NCBI GenBank assembly: GCA_020736575.1
Contig: JAGPYM010000004.1
Span: 2,170,001 to 2,234,000 of the forward strand
Origin: Thelonectria olida
Lineage: Eukaryota; Ascomycota; Sordariomycetes; Hypocreales; Nectriaceae
DNA length: 64,000 nt
Direction of reading: 5' to 3'
Shown: positions 45,905-56,840 of the stretch, one piece after another
Numbering within the stretch: position 1 is the stretch's first letter
Layout: each line of letters starts with the position of its first letter
Made by a program: the position numbers and the translations under genes
Notes under the pieces: generated by a model
What the model saw: the letters and a program-made list of their open reading frames with translations, nothing else
What the model was told of the DNA's origin: nothing
Database searches by the model: none

Positions 45905-47782
45905 GGTGATGACTGATGAACGAGACAGAGGGTGGTAGAGCGATAGCGACGACAAGAGGCGACGAGGTTGTCGAGGGGGAAATGGGCGGGCGGTCGACTC
46001 GAACGGGCGAGATTATATCTTGGATGTCGATGTCGATATCGTCGAGGAAGATGGAGATGGAGGATGGAGTTGGGACGGGACGGGATAATACAGGAAAGAC
46101 AAAGCCAAGTAAGAAAGTCGGATCGGGTAGGTGCGATCCAGGTTGCAGACTTGCAGTGCAGGTTGGTTCAGGACGGCCGTTGGCGGGCAGGTGACGAATG
46201 GCGGGATATCGTTGTTCGTCTGGCCAGGCAGGTACGTTTCCAGTTTGGGGGATTTGGGGGGTCGCAAAGGTGGACAGCAAGCACAGCGGCCACTCTCCGC
46301 TATCTGTTAGGGGCAAACTCGAACATGTTGGGGCTGCTAGCTGCCCGCTGAGGCAGGCGAGAGCAGTTGGCACGCAAGGCGGGCTAAGAAAAAGGCCACA
46401 CTGGGCGATGGCGAGTCTAAGCCTGTTTGGGAGGGGCAATGGATAAAGACATCAACGAAGCAATATCTAAGCTAGGAACCTTGTTTTAACGGTCAAGATT
46501 GTGAAGAGTATCACGGTCAATGAACGGATGTTCATCGTGTGAAAAAAAAGTCCATCATCACTCAGGGATGCCTCGATGCCAGTAATTGTCTCCCACGTCC
46601 TAGGCAGTAATTCTACCGACTACCAGGCTTCGACATTCCATGCCTCTTCACATGATGCTCGGCAAAAGCCCGTCCAGGAATCTGTACAAGTCTTCAGCAT
46701 CAGTTGCCTAAAATGCCATTAGCCCTGCTCTAAATCTGACACGCGACGTGCAAAGTTCCTGGACTGGAGCATGCAGACCCCAAGGGGAGAACAAGTAATC
46801 ACTTACAGCCTCCGAAGGGAGGGGATGGCTGTTCCCTCTTCCTTTACTTCCATGCATCAACGATTGCCCCTCCAATCTACGTACAAGTCCCAGGTGGCAG
46901 CAGTTCGAGTCAGCCCCCCCTCCTCAAACTCCAAGAGGAAAAAAAAAAAAGCCACTGGACCTGCAACATGCACCACATCACAGTTTGACTCGTGGCACCA
47001 CAGCCATACAAAAAAACCCCTGAGGCGGCATGGAGTGTGGCCAAGCAGAGTGTGGCTTGCCCTCGCTTCTCATCGTTCAAGATCCCGGATGAAAAAAAAG
47101 TTGGCAGGTTTTTCGACGTCATCGCCGCCACTCACTACTCGGTCGGTATGGCTTCAAGGGTCGGCATCAAACGTCAGTGGTGTCGACGTGCCTTGCGCGC
47201 CAGCGTGCTTGAACACCAGTGACGTCTCATGACCCTTGCTCAGCCACACGCATAGCACGACTCCTCGCATTGCAACAAACCCTCCTCAGAGTTAACGTAT
47301 GTGTGCATTCTCATGCTCTTCGACTCATCTCACTGCGGTAATCAATCTCTCGCATCGCCGCTTCGAATGCCATATTGGGCTGCTTCCTTCATAAGGCCGC
47401 AGCAAAGTTTGCTGCAAGTTGGTCCACATCTCATTTCACAAGTGACCTGCGAGACAGCTGCATTCATTCCATTCGCATCGAAACATTCACGTTGCACAAA
47501 AAATAACACCTTGCGGCAGTAAGATTCTCATATCTTGTGAGACAACTTCTCATATCGCCGTTATGTAAGCACACACCTTTCCTTTGTGTGCGAATTGCAC
47601 AGAAAATTTTCGATCCAGCCCATCTCCTTCTCCAGGCCTGAGATCCCGTCACCCAAAAAGAATCGAAGTCGTAAAAGAGGTAAAAACCTTATCCAATTGT
47701 ACATGAAGTGAAGTGAATTTTTGAAACAATTTTGAGACGCCTTTGTCCTCGCCCATCAAAGAGCTGGCTTTGTTCGCGTTTT
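45905..47782. other. SEC4 upstream and AA9 3' region
   Basis: A 1.88-kb gap. Frames of up to 180 codons just upstream of SEC4 are compositionally biased and motif-free, and this DNA is probably SEC4 promoter and 5' UTR. A-runs occur near 46540, 46942 and 47094. No gene was seen. Confidence 0.4.
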
Positions 47783-49404
47783 TTAATCGCACTGGCCAAA
47801 GGCAGACTGGCATCCGCAGCTGCAATGACGAGTCTTGCGGCCGCAGCGGCCCTTCTTAGAGCAGCAGTTGCCAAAAACGCTGCCCTCGCAAGTCTGGCCC
47901 GTCTCGCCGCCGCAGCGACCGTCCTCGGAGACCTTGAGGCCCGAGGAGTCGCTCGAGGTCTCCTCAGGGATAGAAGAGTATGTCGGGGTGGGCTTCTCGG
48001 TCTCGGACTCGGACTCAACAGGGGGGATGTAGACAGTCTCAGTGGCCTTGGAAGAGGAGTCATCGGTGGCGGAAGGCACATCGTAAGCGGCAGAGGTCTC
48101 CTCGGAGGACGAGTCGCCGGCGGTAGTGGCAGTGGGCTCCTCATAAGCGGCAGTGGAAGTCTTCTCCGAGGAAGAGTCCTTGGTGGTAGCGGTAGCCTTG
48201 GTAGTGGTGGAAGCCTTGGCGGAGGTTGTAGAGGAGTCGGAGTCACCAGAGCCACTGCTGCCATCTACAGGAGTAGTCTTGAAGCTGCCATAGGGCGCGG
48301 GGATAGGGCCAGCGACATCAGCGTTGACCTCAGACAGATCCATGTCGGGGAGGCCATCGTAGTTGTGGGCATCGCATTGGTCGTTGATCTTGGTGCAGTA
48401 CTTGTTCCACGTCGAGCAACCTCGGGAACCACTGGGAGGGTCGGAATCCCAGCAAGTGTCGGCCTGGTCCCAGCACGCCTTGGCCGCAGCCCAGCAGCCC
48501 TCCTGGTCCGAAAAGTCGTCGAGAGGCTTGCCGCACCAGTTGGCGTTCCTGGCTAAGCAGTCCTCGGGGCAGACACCATCCTCCTGAGTGTGCTTCTCGC
48601 CAATGTCCTTGGAAGTGGGAATGTAGACCTCGGGGCCGGGGAGGGGATACTCGCCCAGGGGCTCCTTGTAAAGGTTGAAGGTGAGGCCCGGGTCATCAGC
48701 ACTGACGTAGCCGGGGATACTGACGTTGTACTTGTCGGGAATGTCCAAGTCGATCTCGGGGCCGTTCTCAATGTAGATCTGGGCACAGCCGGCGTAGAAC
48801 TGGGGATCGCCGCTGAGAGCGTTGTGCAGAGCGAGGACCTCGGGACGAACGAGGTAGTAACCAGAGGGAAGACCAGTAGGCAGGTCAACAGACAGATGAC
48901 CGTTGTTAGCGCGAAGGGTGTCGACACACCAGGTTCCCTTCTCGACATCGTAGCCGTCCTCCCAGATCTTGAACCAGCCGGGCCCGGAGGCGGACGTCTT
49001 GAACATGTCGTCGACCTTCTTGATGTAGACGGCACAAGGGCCCTTGTGGCCCTCGGCAATGACGCCGGTGGAGGTGTAAGCAGGAGACTCTCGGAATTCG
49101 AAGGTGATCTGGGAACCGCTGGAAGCAGGGCAGATGAAGTTGACGGCGTTGGCACCGTTGTGGTCTAGATTACTGGGGTCAGCCATGACTTGGCGTCAAG
49201 CAGAGCACTGCCAGACGAGTACTTACTGCACGCCATGTCAGAACCATCAATGGGGTAGATGGGACTGTTGGCCTTGGAAGCGTCGCTAGGCTCGCGGACA
49301 CAAGTTCCATCGCCCTGGTTCTTGCCGTCGATGTAGATGTTGGTGAAGAGGGTATGGGCACTCGCCATGGAGGCTAGGCCGAGCGCGGAAGCAAGGAACT
49401 TCAT
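47783..49404 (-). CDS. AA9 lytic polysaccharide monooxygenase with CBM18-like C-terminus
   Basis: Exons 49404-49227 and 49164-47783 encode 519 residues; the 62-nt intron gives DMAC|NHNGANAVNF. A 16-residue signal peptide ends in ASA and leaves His17 as the mature N-terminus, one arm of the copper brace. The second copper His is His99 in EGHKGP. The axial QxY motif is Gln181-Phe-Tyr183, with the second-sphere His at 173. The enzyme oxidatively cleaves cellulose or related glucans outside the cell. After the catalytic domain come a Trp/Cys-rich segment (about 253-320), a Ser/Thr linker likely O-glycosylated (about 330-470), and a hevein-like CBM18 module (about 475-519). That module has an extra Cys and lacks the usual aromatic residue after CCSKKG. 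Confidence 0.93.
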
Positions 49405-52400
49405 GGTGAAGAATGTGTTTGGAGTCAAAAATGAAGTGAGAAGCCACGAGTCGGTACAACGGGCAGAAAGACCGGTTTCTGCTTGAAGCCACTGGGGCGA
49501 AGAAGTTGTTGTTGCTGCCGTTGTTGGAAAGAGAGCGGATATGTCTTGAGGCAGGGAAACGAAGTTTTCAACGAGTGAGTGAATGAATGGAGCAGCGAAA
49601 GTGAAAAGGAGTGAATGAAGGAATGAACGAAGGAGTCTCTGCTAGAGAGAAAGAAAGGGAAAGGAAAGCACAGGAGAACAGCTTCTCAACACCAGATTGA
49701 GGAAGAAAGGGTGACGAGAAGACGAGGCAGAAAGGGAACGACAGGATGGGCCAACGTCCCTAATATATTCGTCCCTCCCTCTACGATATTTTTTTTTTGC
49801 CTCCCCAGGAGGTCAGAGGCCAATTGCCAAGGGTCAGATGCAGTACCGATCCCACAACATGCTCAACCACATACAGGCAGAGCCAGGGGCATCATGGAGG
49901 TAGTCTTGGCGACATGTCTTCTTCATCACAGACCGCATGGCGGCATGAGGAGTGACCTATTGGCCCGGCGTTTAACTGTCCCCCTTGGAGCTCTTGGGTC
50001 CCGCCCGCGGAGACCAGTGACATCCTTGTCCCATCTCAAAACATGTGGCTTGCTGCTTCGTCCAGTCCGGGGCCATCTGCGGCTCGTTCACGTCGAGATG
50101 ACATGGTGGTGCGTGTATTTGGATGTCGTCGTGAATCCATCATGGAGTTTTAGCTCATCCGTCGGCAATCAAACATCCAAACCGACGGGGGGGGCATCGG
50201 ACGACGATCTTGTCCCTGGTTTCGAACGGAACAAGGGGTCCTCATTGGCAGAATGTTCGCAGCTTGTTTTGCCAAGTCCAACGGGCTGTCCAACATGAAA
50301 CAAGCAACGGAAAAGAATAAAGGAAGCCGAGAGGCTTCCTTGGCTCTGTTTATTTCCCTGGCCCCTTGTCATTGGCCTCTCGCGCGCGCCTGAGTTTTGT
50401 TGGCTCCTGTCCTGTGTCTTGTGTTGCTTCTCCCTTGCAGACGTGCAGTTGCATGCAGGATGGAGAAGGTCCCGCCCTGTGCTTTTTGGCTGCAAAAAAC
50501 TCCCCGGAAGGTTGTGGGCCAATCATCCCAAGCCAACCGAAACGGGTGGCTGCAAGTTGGCGGAGCATTTTCTGTCCCTCAACGAGTCAACTTCCAGGTG
50601 AATTACATCTGTAATTTCCATTGATCTGTCCATGGTTAATGCAAGGTACGGCTCCAAGCCTGTTGGCTGTATGCAGCACACCTTTGAGTACGGCACCGCC
50701 AAATTACATGGCAAGCAAGAGTCAGGACATGGAAACGTGGATAGGCGGGATAGACGAGGATGACCCCCCAAGGATCGCCCTCGATGGATCTTCACTCGCT
50801 TAGGTTGGCACCTCCCGGGCGCGTCCCACCAGAGTGGCCAGCTGCATCGGCGGCGCGCAGTGGTGCGACTGCTGCCGACTGCGACCCTCTCCCAAGGGCC
50901 TTTATTTCCTCTGTCCGCTTGGTGAAACGCCAAAACGCAGAGTCGAGGGGTGCCGCCGTGGCATCCTCCCCTTGGCCTGGCATTTAGACATTGAGTTAAG
51001 GTGCAGAGACAACGCAGAAAAGGTTTGTCTTCCATGGGCTCCAGCAAATCAAGCCAAGCCAACACCGCCAGAAGGATTCCAACAGGCAAAACAACAGACG
51101 TCAGGGATCCTTCATCACTTACACCTCTAATGAACCCAGGGGCCAACGTCTCCATCTTTACCGTTTCCCCTCAATCCTCGGATGGGATACACGTAACCGC
51201 CATGAACAAGCATCATTCTGATGTATTAACATGGAACGAGGAGCATCTACACAGGCGAATGCGGAAACCGTCCGCTGTCATCCCATCTCCAACCATGAAC
51301 GCCAACTTTGGCTCCTCTTTTGATCCTACCTGACGAACGACACTGTCCGCCTTGTGCCCATGATCCTAGCAACGCCTTTTAGCTTGGAGCTCGACATTTG
51401 CGGAACGAAATAGAGAAGTCGATGCGGACTTTACCGAGACATCCACTGGCTGCTCCTCAGACGCTTCCAATGTAGCGGAAGCGCTCCCTTCCTGAACGCA
51501 TGTACCTCTAACTGCTTTCTTCACCTCATCTGGTTTCAGATGCCCTTCGAGCATGCGAGTTTCCATATTGGTGTGAGTGTGGCTCAAGGAGAACTTCTCT
51601 CTATATTCAACTCCATTATCATAGCCGCTCTTAGAATTCATCAGAGAGCATTCTCCAGACTCTATCCCCTACGCAATTGTCGTCCTCAGTTTTGACCCTG
51701 CTGGTCTTCTTTACATAGGTACCTAGGTAGGATACGTTAGACACTTCCTTCATGAGGTAGTCGCCTCCGACTTCTCAGCTCCGCCAGCCACTTCCTCTTC
51801 TCCTTCTCACTCTCTGATACCCGCGTGTCACACGGGACGCCCAGAAAAGTAGTTACCTTGCGAGAGCCGCCGGCCGCTATCCTAACCCGTCTCACATACC
51901 AATTTACAAGCAGTCATCACCAGGCAAACGAAACGAAACAGGTCAGCTCGGCAAGACCGCACCGAAATCTCTCTCTCTCTCCTCTGCAGCCTTGGAGGAG
52001 GTGGTCGCAAATCCGGCCATTTCACTGCCTCGGACTCCCCATCTGGGCCCGCGTCTTAATATCTGGGCCGTAGATTGTCGGAATAACGGTGCAGATGTTT
52101 CTAAGAAAAGAAATACCTTCGATCAGCCCCTTTTGACCCTTTATGCTTTGGGAGGTGGACTTTGAGCTGATCAACCCAGCATCAAGCCGCCGAAGGGCAA
52201 ATACAGCCACGCATGCAAGAGTAGGTGGACAAAGTGATAGTTTCATCTTCGTCATACCGCCATCATACATCGTCAAGAGATGCGAATGTTTCTCCCATAA
52301 TCAATCTTAAACCGCCATATGCCAAGTTGAACTGATGGCCGCATCTGTGAGCTAATGAAGTCGTCGTACCTGCATCTCTCCTCAGCATTGGATGGTAACG

Positions 52401-52868
52401 CCCGTCTTCTGTCCGAACCGCGAGTCGGCAGCATTCATCTAGGGCTTCCGACAGGAGACGTGCAGGTTTCATTCGCACGGTTATGAGGACTTTCGCCGTC
52501 ATCTCCTTTCTGATGCATCAATCACACACCATCACATCGCATGAAATATTCCTCCCTCGTTTGCAATTGGTTTGTCCAGATGTCAATTCATGTTTGAAGT
52601 TGAAAGGGCAAAAATGTATCAGAGTGGAGATTCAACCAAGCTGCAGTTGCCAACTGGCCAATGTGATCAATGACGCTGCAGCAAAAGGAAGAGACCATCC
52701 CCAGCTCGGTCCCTTGCACATGTCGTCTTGTACACGGCATGGTCGGTTTTTGTTGTTTCCCGCGCCTACATTACATTTACAATCTCATCCTTCCATCTCA
52801 TTCAGCATTTGCCGTTTCGTTATGGTACAGTATGGTACACTCCGGTTCTGTGTAGATCGGGGTTATCT
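49405..52868. other. 3.5-kb region without a credible gene
   Basis: Lies between the AA9 start and the HSP10 stop. Open frames at 49711-50298 (+), 50523-51155 (-) and 51366-51641 (-) have no recognisable motif, no family-like composition and no convincing splice partners. A short CT repeat lies near 51970-51982. It presumably contains the AA9 promoter. Confidence 0.45.
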
Positions 52869-53517
52869 TTATTCGTTGATCTTGGCCAGAATCCTGCATA
52901 ACCTCATTAGCATCATGATCACGCATTGAGAGACCTGAAGATGGCTCTTAGGTGGTGGCTACTCACTCGCTGTCGCGGAAAAGCTGGTACTCCTCCTCAC
53001 CAGCCTTAACGGGAGAACCGCCGAACTATAACCGTGTTAGCAGACTCTTCTTCCACACCAACGTCGACATTGGGGACTCTGTTATCGTACCTGGGGGATC
53101 AGGACACGGTCGCCGACGGCAACACCCATGGGTATCCGGGCACCAGACTTGTCGACCGCACCGGGGCCAACAGCCAGAACCTTGGCCTCGTTGAGCTTCT
53201 CGACGCTAGACTCGGGCAGGAAGATGCCGCTGGCGGTCTTGGTCTCGGCCTTGACACGCTGGACCAGGACGCGGTCCAGGAGGGGGACGAGGCTTCGGAT
53301 GGAGCGAATCGAAGTGGCCTGCGTTACGAGAAGTCTTGTTAGCTCTGCTGTCCCTTATTCTTTTCCATCATGTGTGTGTATATTTGTCCTCGATCCATCT
53401 CCTGACGAGCAATTCAATTGCCGAGGACAAGAAGCCGAAGCTCTTCCCGAGGAACTCAGTGTCCAGGACTCCTGAAAGCTTGACGAGTGAGAACAAAGAT
53501 GAAGATGAACGTACCAT
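52869..53517 (-). CDS. HSP10: Mitochondrial co-chaperonin Hsp10 (GroES/Cpn10)
   Basis: Four coding exons (53517-53515, 53318-53091, 53025-52967, 52893-52869) give 104 residues. The initiator ATG stands alone in the first coding exon, directly before a GTACGT donor; the 196-nt intron ends CGCAG before GCCACTTCG. Introns 2 and 3 are 65 and 73 nt. The Cpn10 fold is complete: LVPLLDRVLVQRV, the mobile loop TKTASGIFLPESS, AVGPG and GDRVLIPQFGG. It caps Hsp60 in the mitochondrial matrix. Identification is very strong. The isolated start codon is inferred, because no other in-frame ATG precedes the conserved sequence in exon 2. Confidence 0.94.
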
Positions 53518-54121
53518 TGTAATTAAGTGGTTTAAATTTGAGTTGAGACGAGAGATCGTAAAGTCGTAAGGTGAAGTAAAGAGGAGCAAGTTTCAGAGGA
53601 GAGAGATGGTGTTGTCAATGGGAACCAAATCGGCGGTGGATTGCATTTCCAACAGCTTCCAGAAGAACGCCAGCAATTTTTTCCCCAAGCTCGGCGCTGG
53701 ATTTCCCCGGCTCCGAACCTGCCGGCATCGCATCCCGACGTCACCGGCCCCTGCACGTGCCTCACGTTACCCCGAAGCTCTCGAGGAGTTGCCGAGACAG
53801 CCAATCCGTGCACAGCATTTGCAATCGAACTGAGCACCTTGGGCGCTTGATGTTTTCTGTTTATACTATGGTATCGCTACATCCTATTGGGTCTACTCAT
53901 TGTCCAAATTATAGACCGTTCCCAATCTCTCAATCGCTATCCCAAACATCTATCTGTAGTCATGTCCTGTTACCAAGTCAACTCGCTTCCGTCATTATAC
54001 CGAAGGTCCTTCCCCCTGACCCCAATTTGATGCCAATTATTTCCTCTCCGAACGCCATAAGATATCCTGTGATAATCTCCGGTACCGCTTAGCCAACCAC
54101 TTACGAAGCTTACCCAACTAG
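53518..54121. other. HSP10 upstream region
   Basis: A 0.6-kb gap between the HSP10 start and the kinase gene's stop. It includes a candidate heat-shock element, listed separately. No gene was seen. Confidence 0.4.
53657..53667. promoter_or_regulatory. Candidate heat-shock element
   Basis: TTCCAGAA followed by GAAC fits inverted nGAAn units (TTCnnGAA plus a partial third), about 140 bp upstream of the HSP10 ATG. Hsf1 control of HSP10 is well established in fungi. This site is short and could be chance. Confidence 0.3.
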
Positions 54122-56840
54122 TTAGGACTTGGTGGGAGGCTGTTGGTTTGCCGGTGGCTCGAGCGTATGTGTGTGGTCCTCTGCTGGGACAACTTCCCCA
54201 TGATCAAGCTGCTGACAGATGACAGTGTCAGCTATCCATGGCTCCTGTAAGATTTCGTCCATTTTCGCTCGAGTTTCCTCGTTGAGATCGAGCATCCGGC
54301 TGATGATGTGCCTGCTCTCTCGAGGCAGTAGCCGCAAGATACGCCATGGACCTTTTATGGTCTCCTTCTTCTCTCCTGAGGTACCTGTTGTAGAGTTGGA
54401 GGTCTGAGAAGCGCCCGCTGGAGGTGGTTTGTTCGCAGTCCCTTCCTCCTTGTGGTCGGCCTTGTTGTCCTGCTTCGCGTGATTATCGTGACGATGATTG
54501 TGTCTGTCCTTTCCACTGTCCTCGGGGAGGAATTCGCGAGGGGTCGTATTGGCCAGATCGTTGGTCGACTTCGAAGTGGGAATGATGAGCTTCTTAGGGT
54601 CGTGTCCAGGAGTGGGAGCCGCAGCAAACAGCTTGAACGAGTTGTCCGTCATGCGGGGGACCTTCCACGGGAAACGGCGAAGTGTCATACAACAGAAAAT
54701 GATGGCCAGCGACCAAATATCCACAGCCACAGCATCGTAATCTTTACGATCATACACTTCCGGGGCAAGGTAAGGATCTGATCCAACAATACCTGGAAGG
54801 TAATGTCAGCTCGTCGTTCTGTTAAAATAGTAATTGGGGTCTTACCTTTAGCGGGGACTGTTTCCGTCTCAAAGGGGTACTTGAAGACGTGGGCACTGCC
54901 AAAATCGATAATCTTCATGATCCCCTTATCGCTCACAACCACATTGTCCAGCTTCAAATCGCGATGAGCGAGACCCACACTGTGCAGGTACGTCACGCCA
55001 TTGAGAATCTGCAGGAAACAGCATGTTATCTCCTCCCGAGTCATCCGGCCGGTCATAACAATGGCAAAGAGATCAAACGGGGCGTATTCCATCACCTCAT
55101 ACCAGCGGCCCTTCTCTTGCAAGATATCGAGCGTTTCAATGATGTTTCCATGGTGAAGGGTAGATCCAACGCAGAACTCGGCAGTGACCTTTTTGTTGTA
55201 CTCCTTTTCACTTTCGTAGGTATGCCGGGCTCGAAATTCCTTGACTGCAAAGACGGTCCCATCATCCTTGCGTTTCATCAACCTGACCGAGCCTCCAGCT
55301 CCAGATCCCAAGAACTTCCCGAGCTTGCCATATCTTGAAGACAACCCATGATCATCTGCAAAAGGCAACTGCTGTACCGATCTGGAGCTTGGAGGCGTCC
55401 TAGTGCCACTTGGGGGTGCTGGAGACGATTCTCGCTTCTTGTGATGATGACCATGTGGTTTCCTAAAAAAGCGCTTCAGGTCTGCCATGGATCCATGAGG
55501 GCCAGGGTGGCCATGACTGGTGCTTGCGCTGTCATTGTGCGAGAGATCGTCAACGCTGTTTTTGGCACTGCCAAAAAAGGTTGAGCCACGCTTATCGGAC
55601 AGGCTCGCCTTTGACGAATGTGGAGAACTATGTTTCTTCTTCCTAGTGAAGATAAACCTAGGGTCGATTGAATGCTTGGTAGCAACCGTCGCAGGAGCGG
55701 GCCGGCGCCCCTTGGCATATGGATCGTTGAGATCACCACCGGGAGTGACGGGTTTAGAATAGTAGTTGGATGCGGAGCTTCTGGATGGACTAGATTCTCT
55801 AGAAGCGGGTACCGACCCAGGACCAACTCCGAACAACCCGCGTCGGTGGGATTTCTGCTGCTCCTCGGCTGATGCAGCTCTTCTAACCGCATGATCAGAA
55901 CTGGTGGCTCTTGGTGCCGAGGGTCTCCTCTCAGGAACGGGCGATGGCTTGTCTTGAGAGGAAGACGGCTGAGGGGTAATCGTCGGGGGTTCAGGAGCTG
56001 CACCTGCACCGTCCTTGGCAACCTTGTCGATGCTTGCCTGCCCAGATCCAGCTGGTGTAAGTGGTGGAGAGGCCAGAGCCGACAGTCGTGGACTACCGTG
56101 GGGAGACTGAAAGTTGGCGGACGTAGGAGTCGTTAACCTCGACGAAGGGCCGGATTCATCCTCATTGGAAGGAACCTAGGATCACAGTCAGCGTCAGCAC
56201 CACGCAATTATATAGAGAGACATAGGATGTGGCGGGATAAGCGCCGTTAACGGGCCGAGGACGATGAATAGTGAGTATTCAACGCAATGCGGTTTGAATA
56301 CCAACATTGTATGGCGGGAGTTGACGAAAGCAGCTCCATTTTGAGAGAGGGGTGGTTGCACATACTCTGGAGGGCGGAAGCGAGAAAGCTTCAAATTGGC
56401 AAGTGTTCATACGCAACTCTTGAAGAGAGCGTCCATGAAGGGATTTCGTAAAGGCATGGAGCTGGTCGGCGGCGACCTCGGTGAAGGGACTCGTCTGATC
56501 CCGCTGGGCCGGTTCGTGTGACAGTTCGTTCACCATAGTTGCGGCAGAGACGGCGGGGGCTATCTCTTCAACGGCAGAGGAGAATCGGACACCGGAAGTG
56601 TCATCGTTGGGCTTTTCGACAGCAGTGGACGTCTCTGCGAGCTTCTCGGTCGACTCTGAAGCTATATCGTTCGAAATGTCAGCCATTGCGATCGCTTCAA
56701 AAGCACCTCGACCCAACCGTGGATGCGCCAGAGTGAGAGTCAAGGTGGGGCAGCTCGAGAAACCGGCATGCCCGGAAGAGAAACTTACCAGAGACGTCTT
56801 GGACTGGCGGGTGCTCGCCAGAAGAAGTTGGAGCAGCCAT
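54122..56840 (-). CDS. Ser/Thr protein kinase, HAL4(SAT4)/HRK1 type
   Basis: Four exons (56840-56789, 56661-56366, 56175-54846, 54792-54122) encode 782 residues. Introns are 127, 190 and 53 nt, and phase is kept at each join. The N-terminal 400 residues are Ser/Pro-rich and disordered, with a basic His-rich patch ([15 protein letters not shown]). The kinase domain spans about 398-760: glycine loop GSGAGGSV (406-413), Lys428 in [13 protein letters not shown] with Asp522, DFG with Asp540, then GSDPYLAPE and DIWSLAII. A long His/Lys/Asn-rich insert lies within the C-lobe. Sequence style matches the fungal Npr1/Hal5 family, which tunes plasma-membrane transporters and the Pma1 pump. The exact ortholog is uncertain. 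Confidence 0.9.

Noticed and set aside
45897..46439. 180-codon minus-strand frame upstream of SEC4
   Set aside because: Begins within the SEC4 5' region and reads Pro/Ser-rich low complexity.
47732..48556. 274-codon plus-strand Gly/Leu-rich frame
   Set aside because: Antisense shadow of the AA9 Ser/Thr linker and CBM18 region.
49711..50298. 195-codon plus-strand frame
   Set aside because: No recognisable features and low-complexity flanks; likely chance.
50523..51155. 210-codon minus-strand frame
   Set aside because: No family-like motif; overlapped by several frames of similar quality.
51366..51641. 91-codon minus-strand frame with His/Thr-rich start
   Set aside because: Looks slightly more protein-like but lacks motif, promoter evidence and convincing splice extension.
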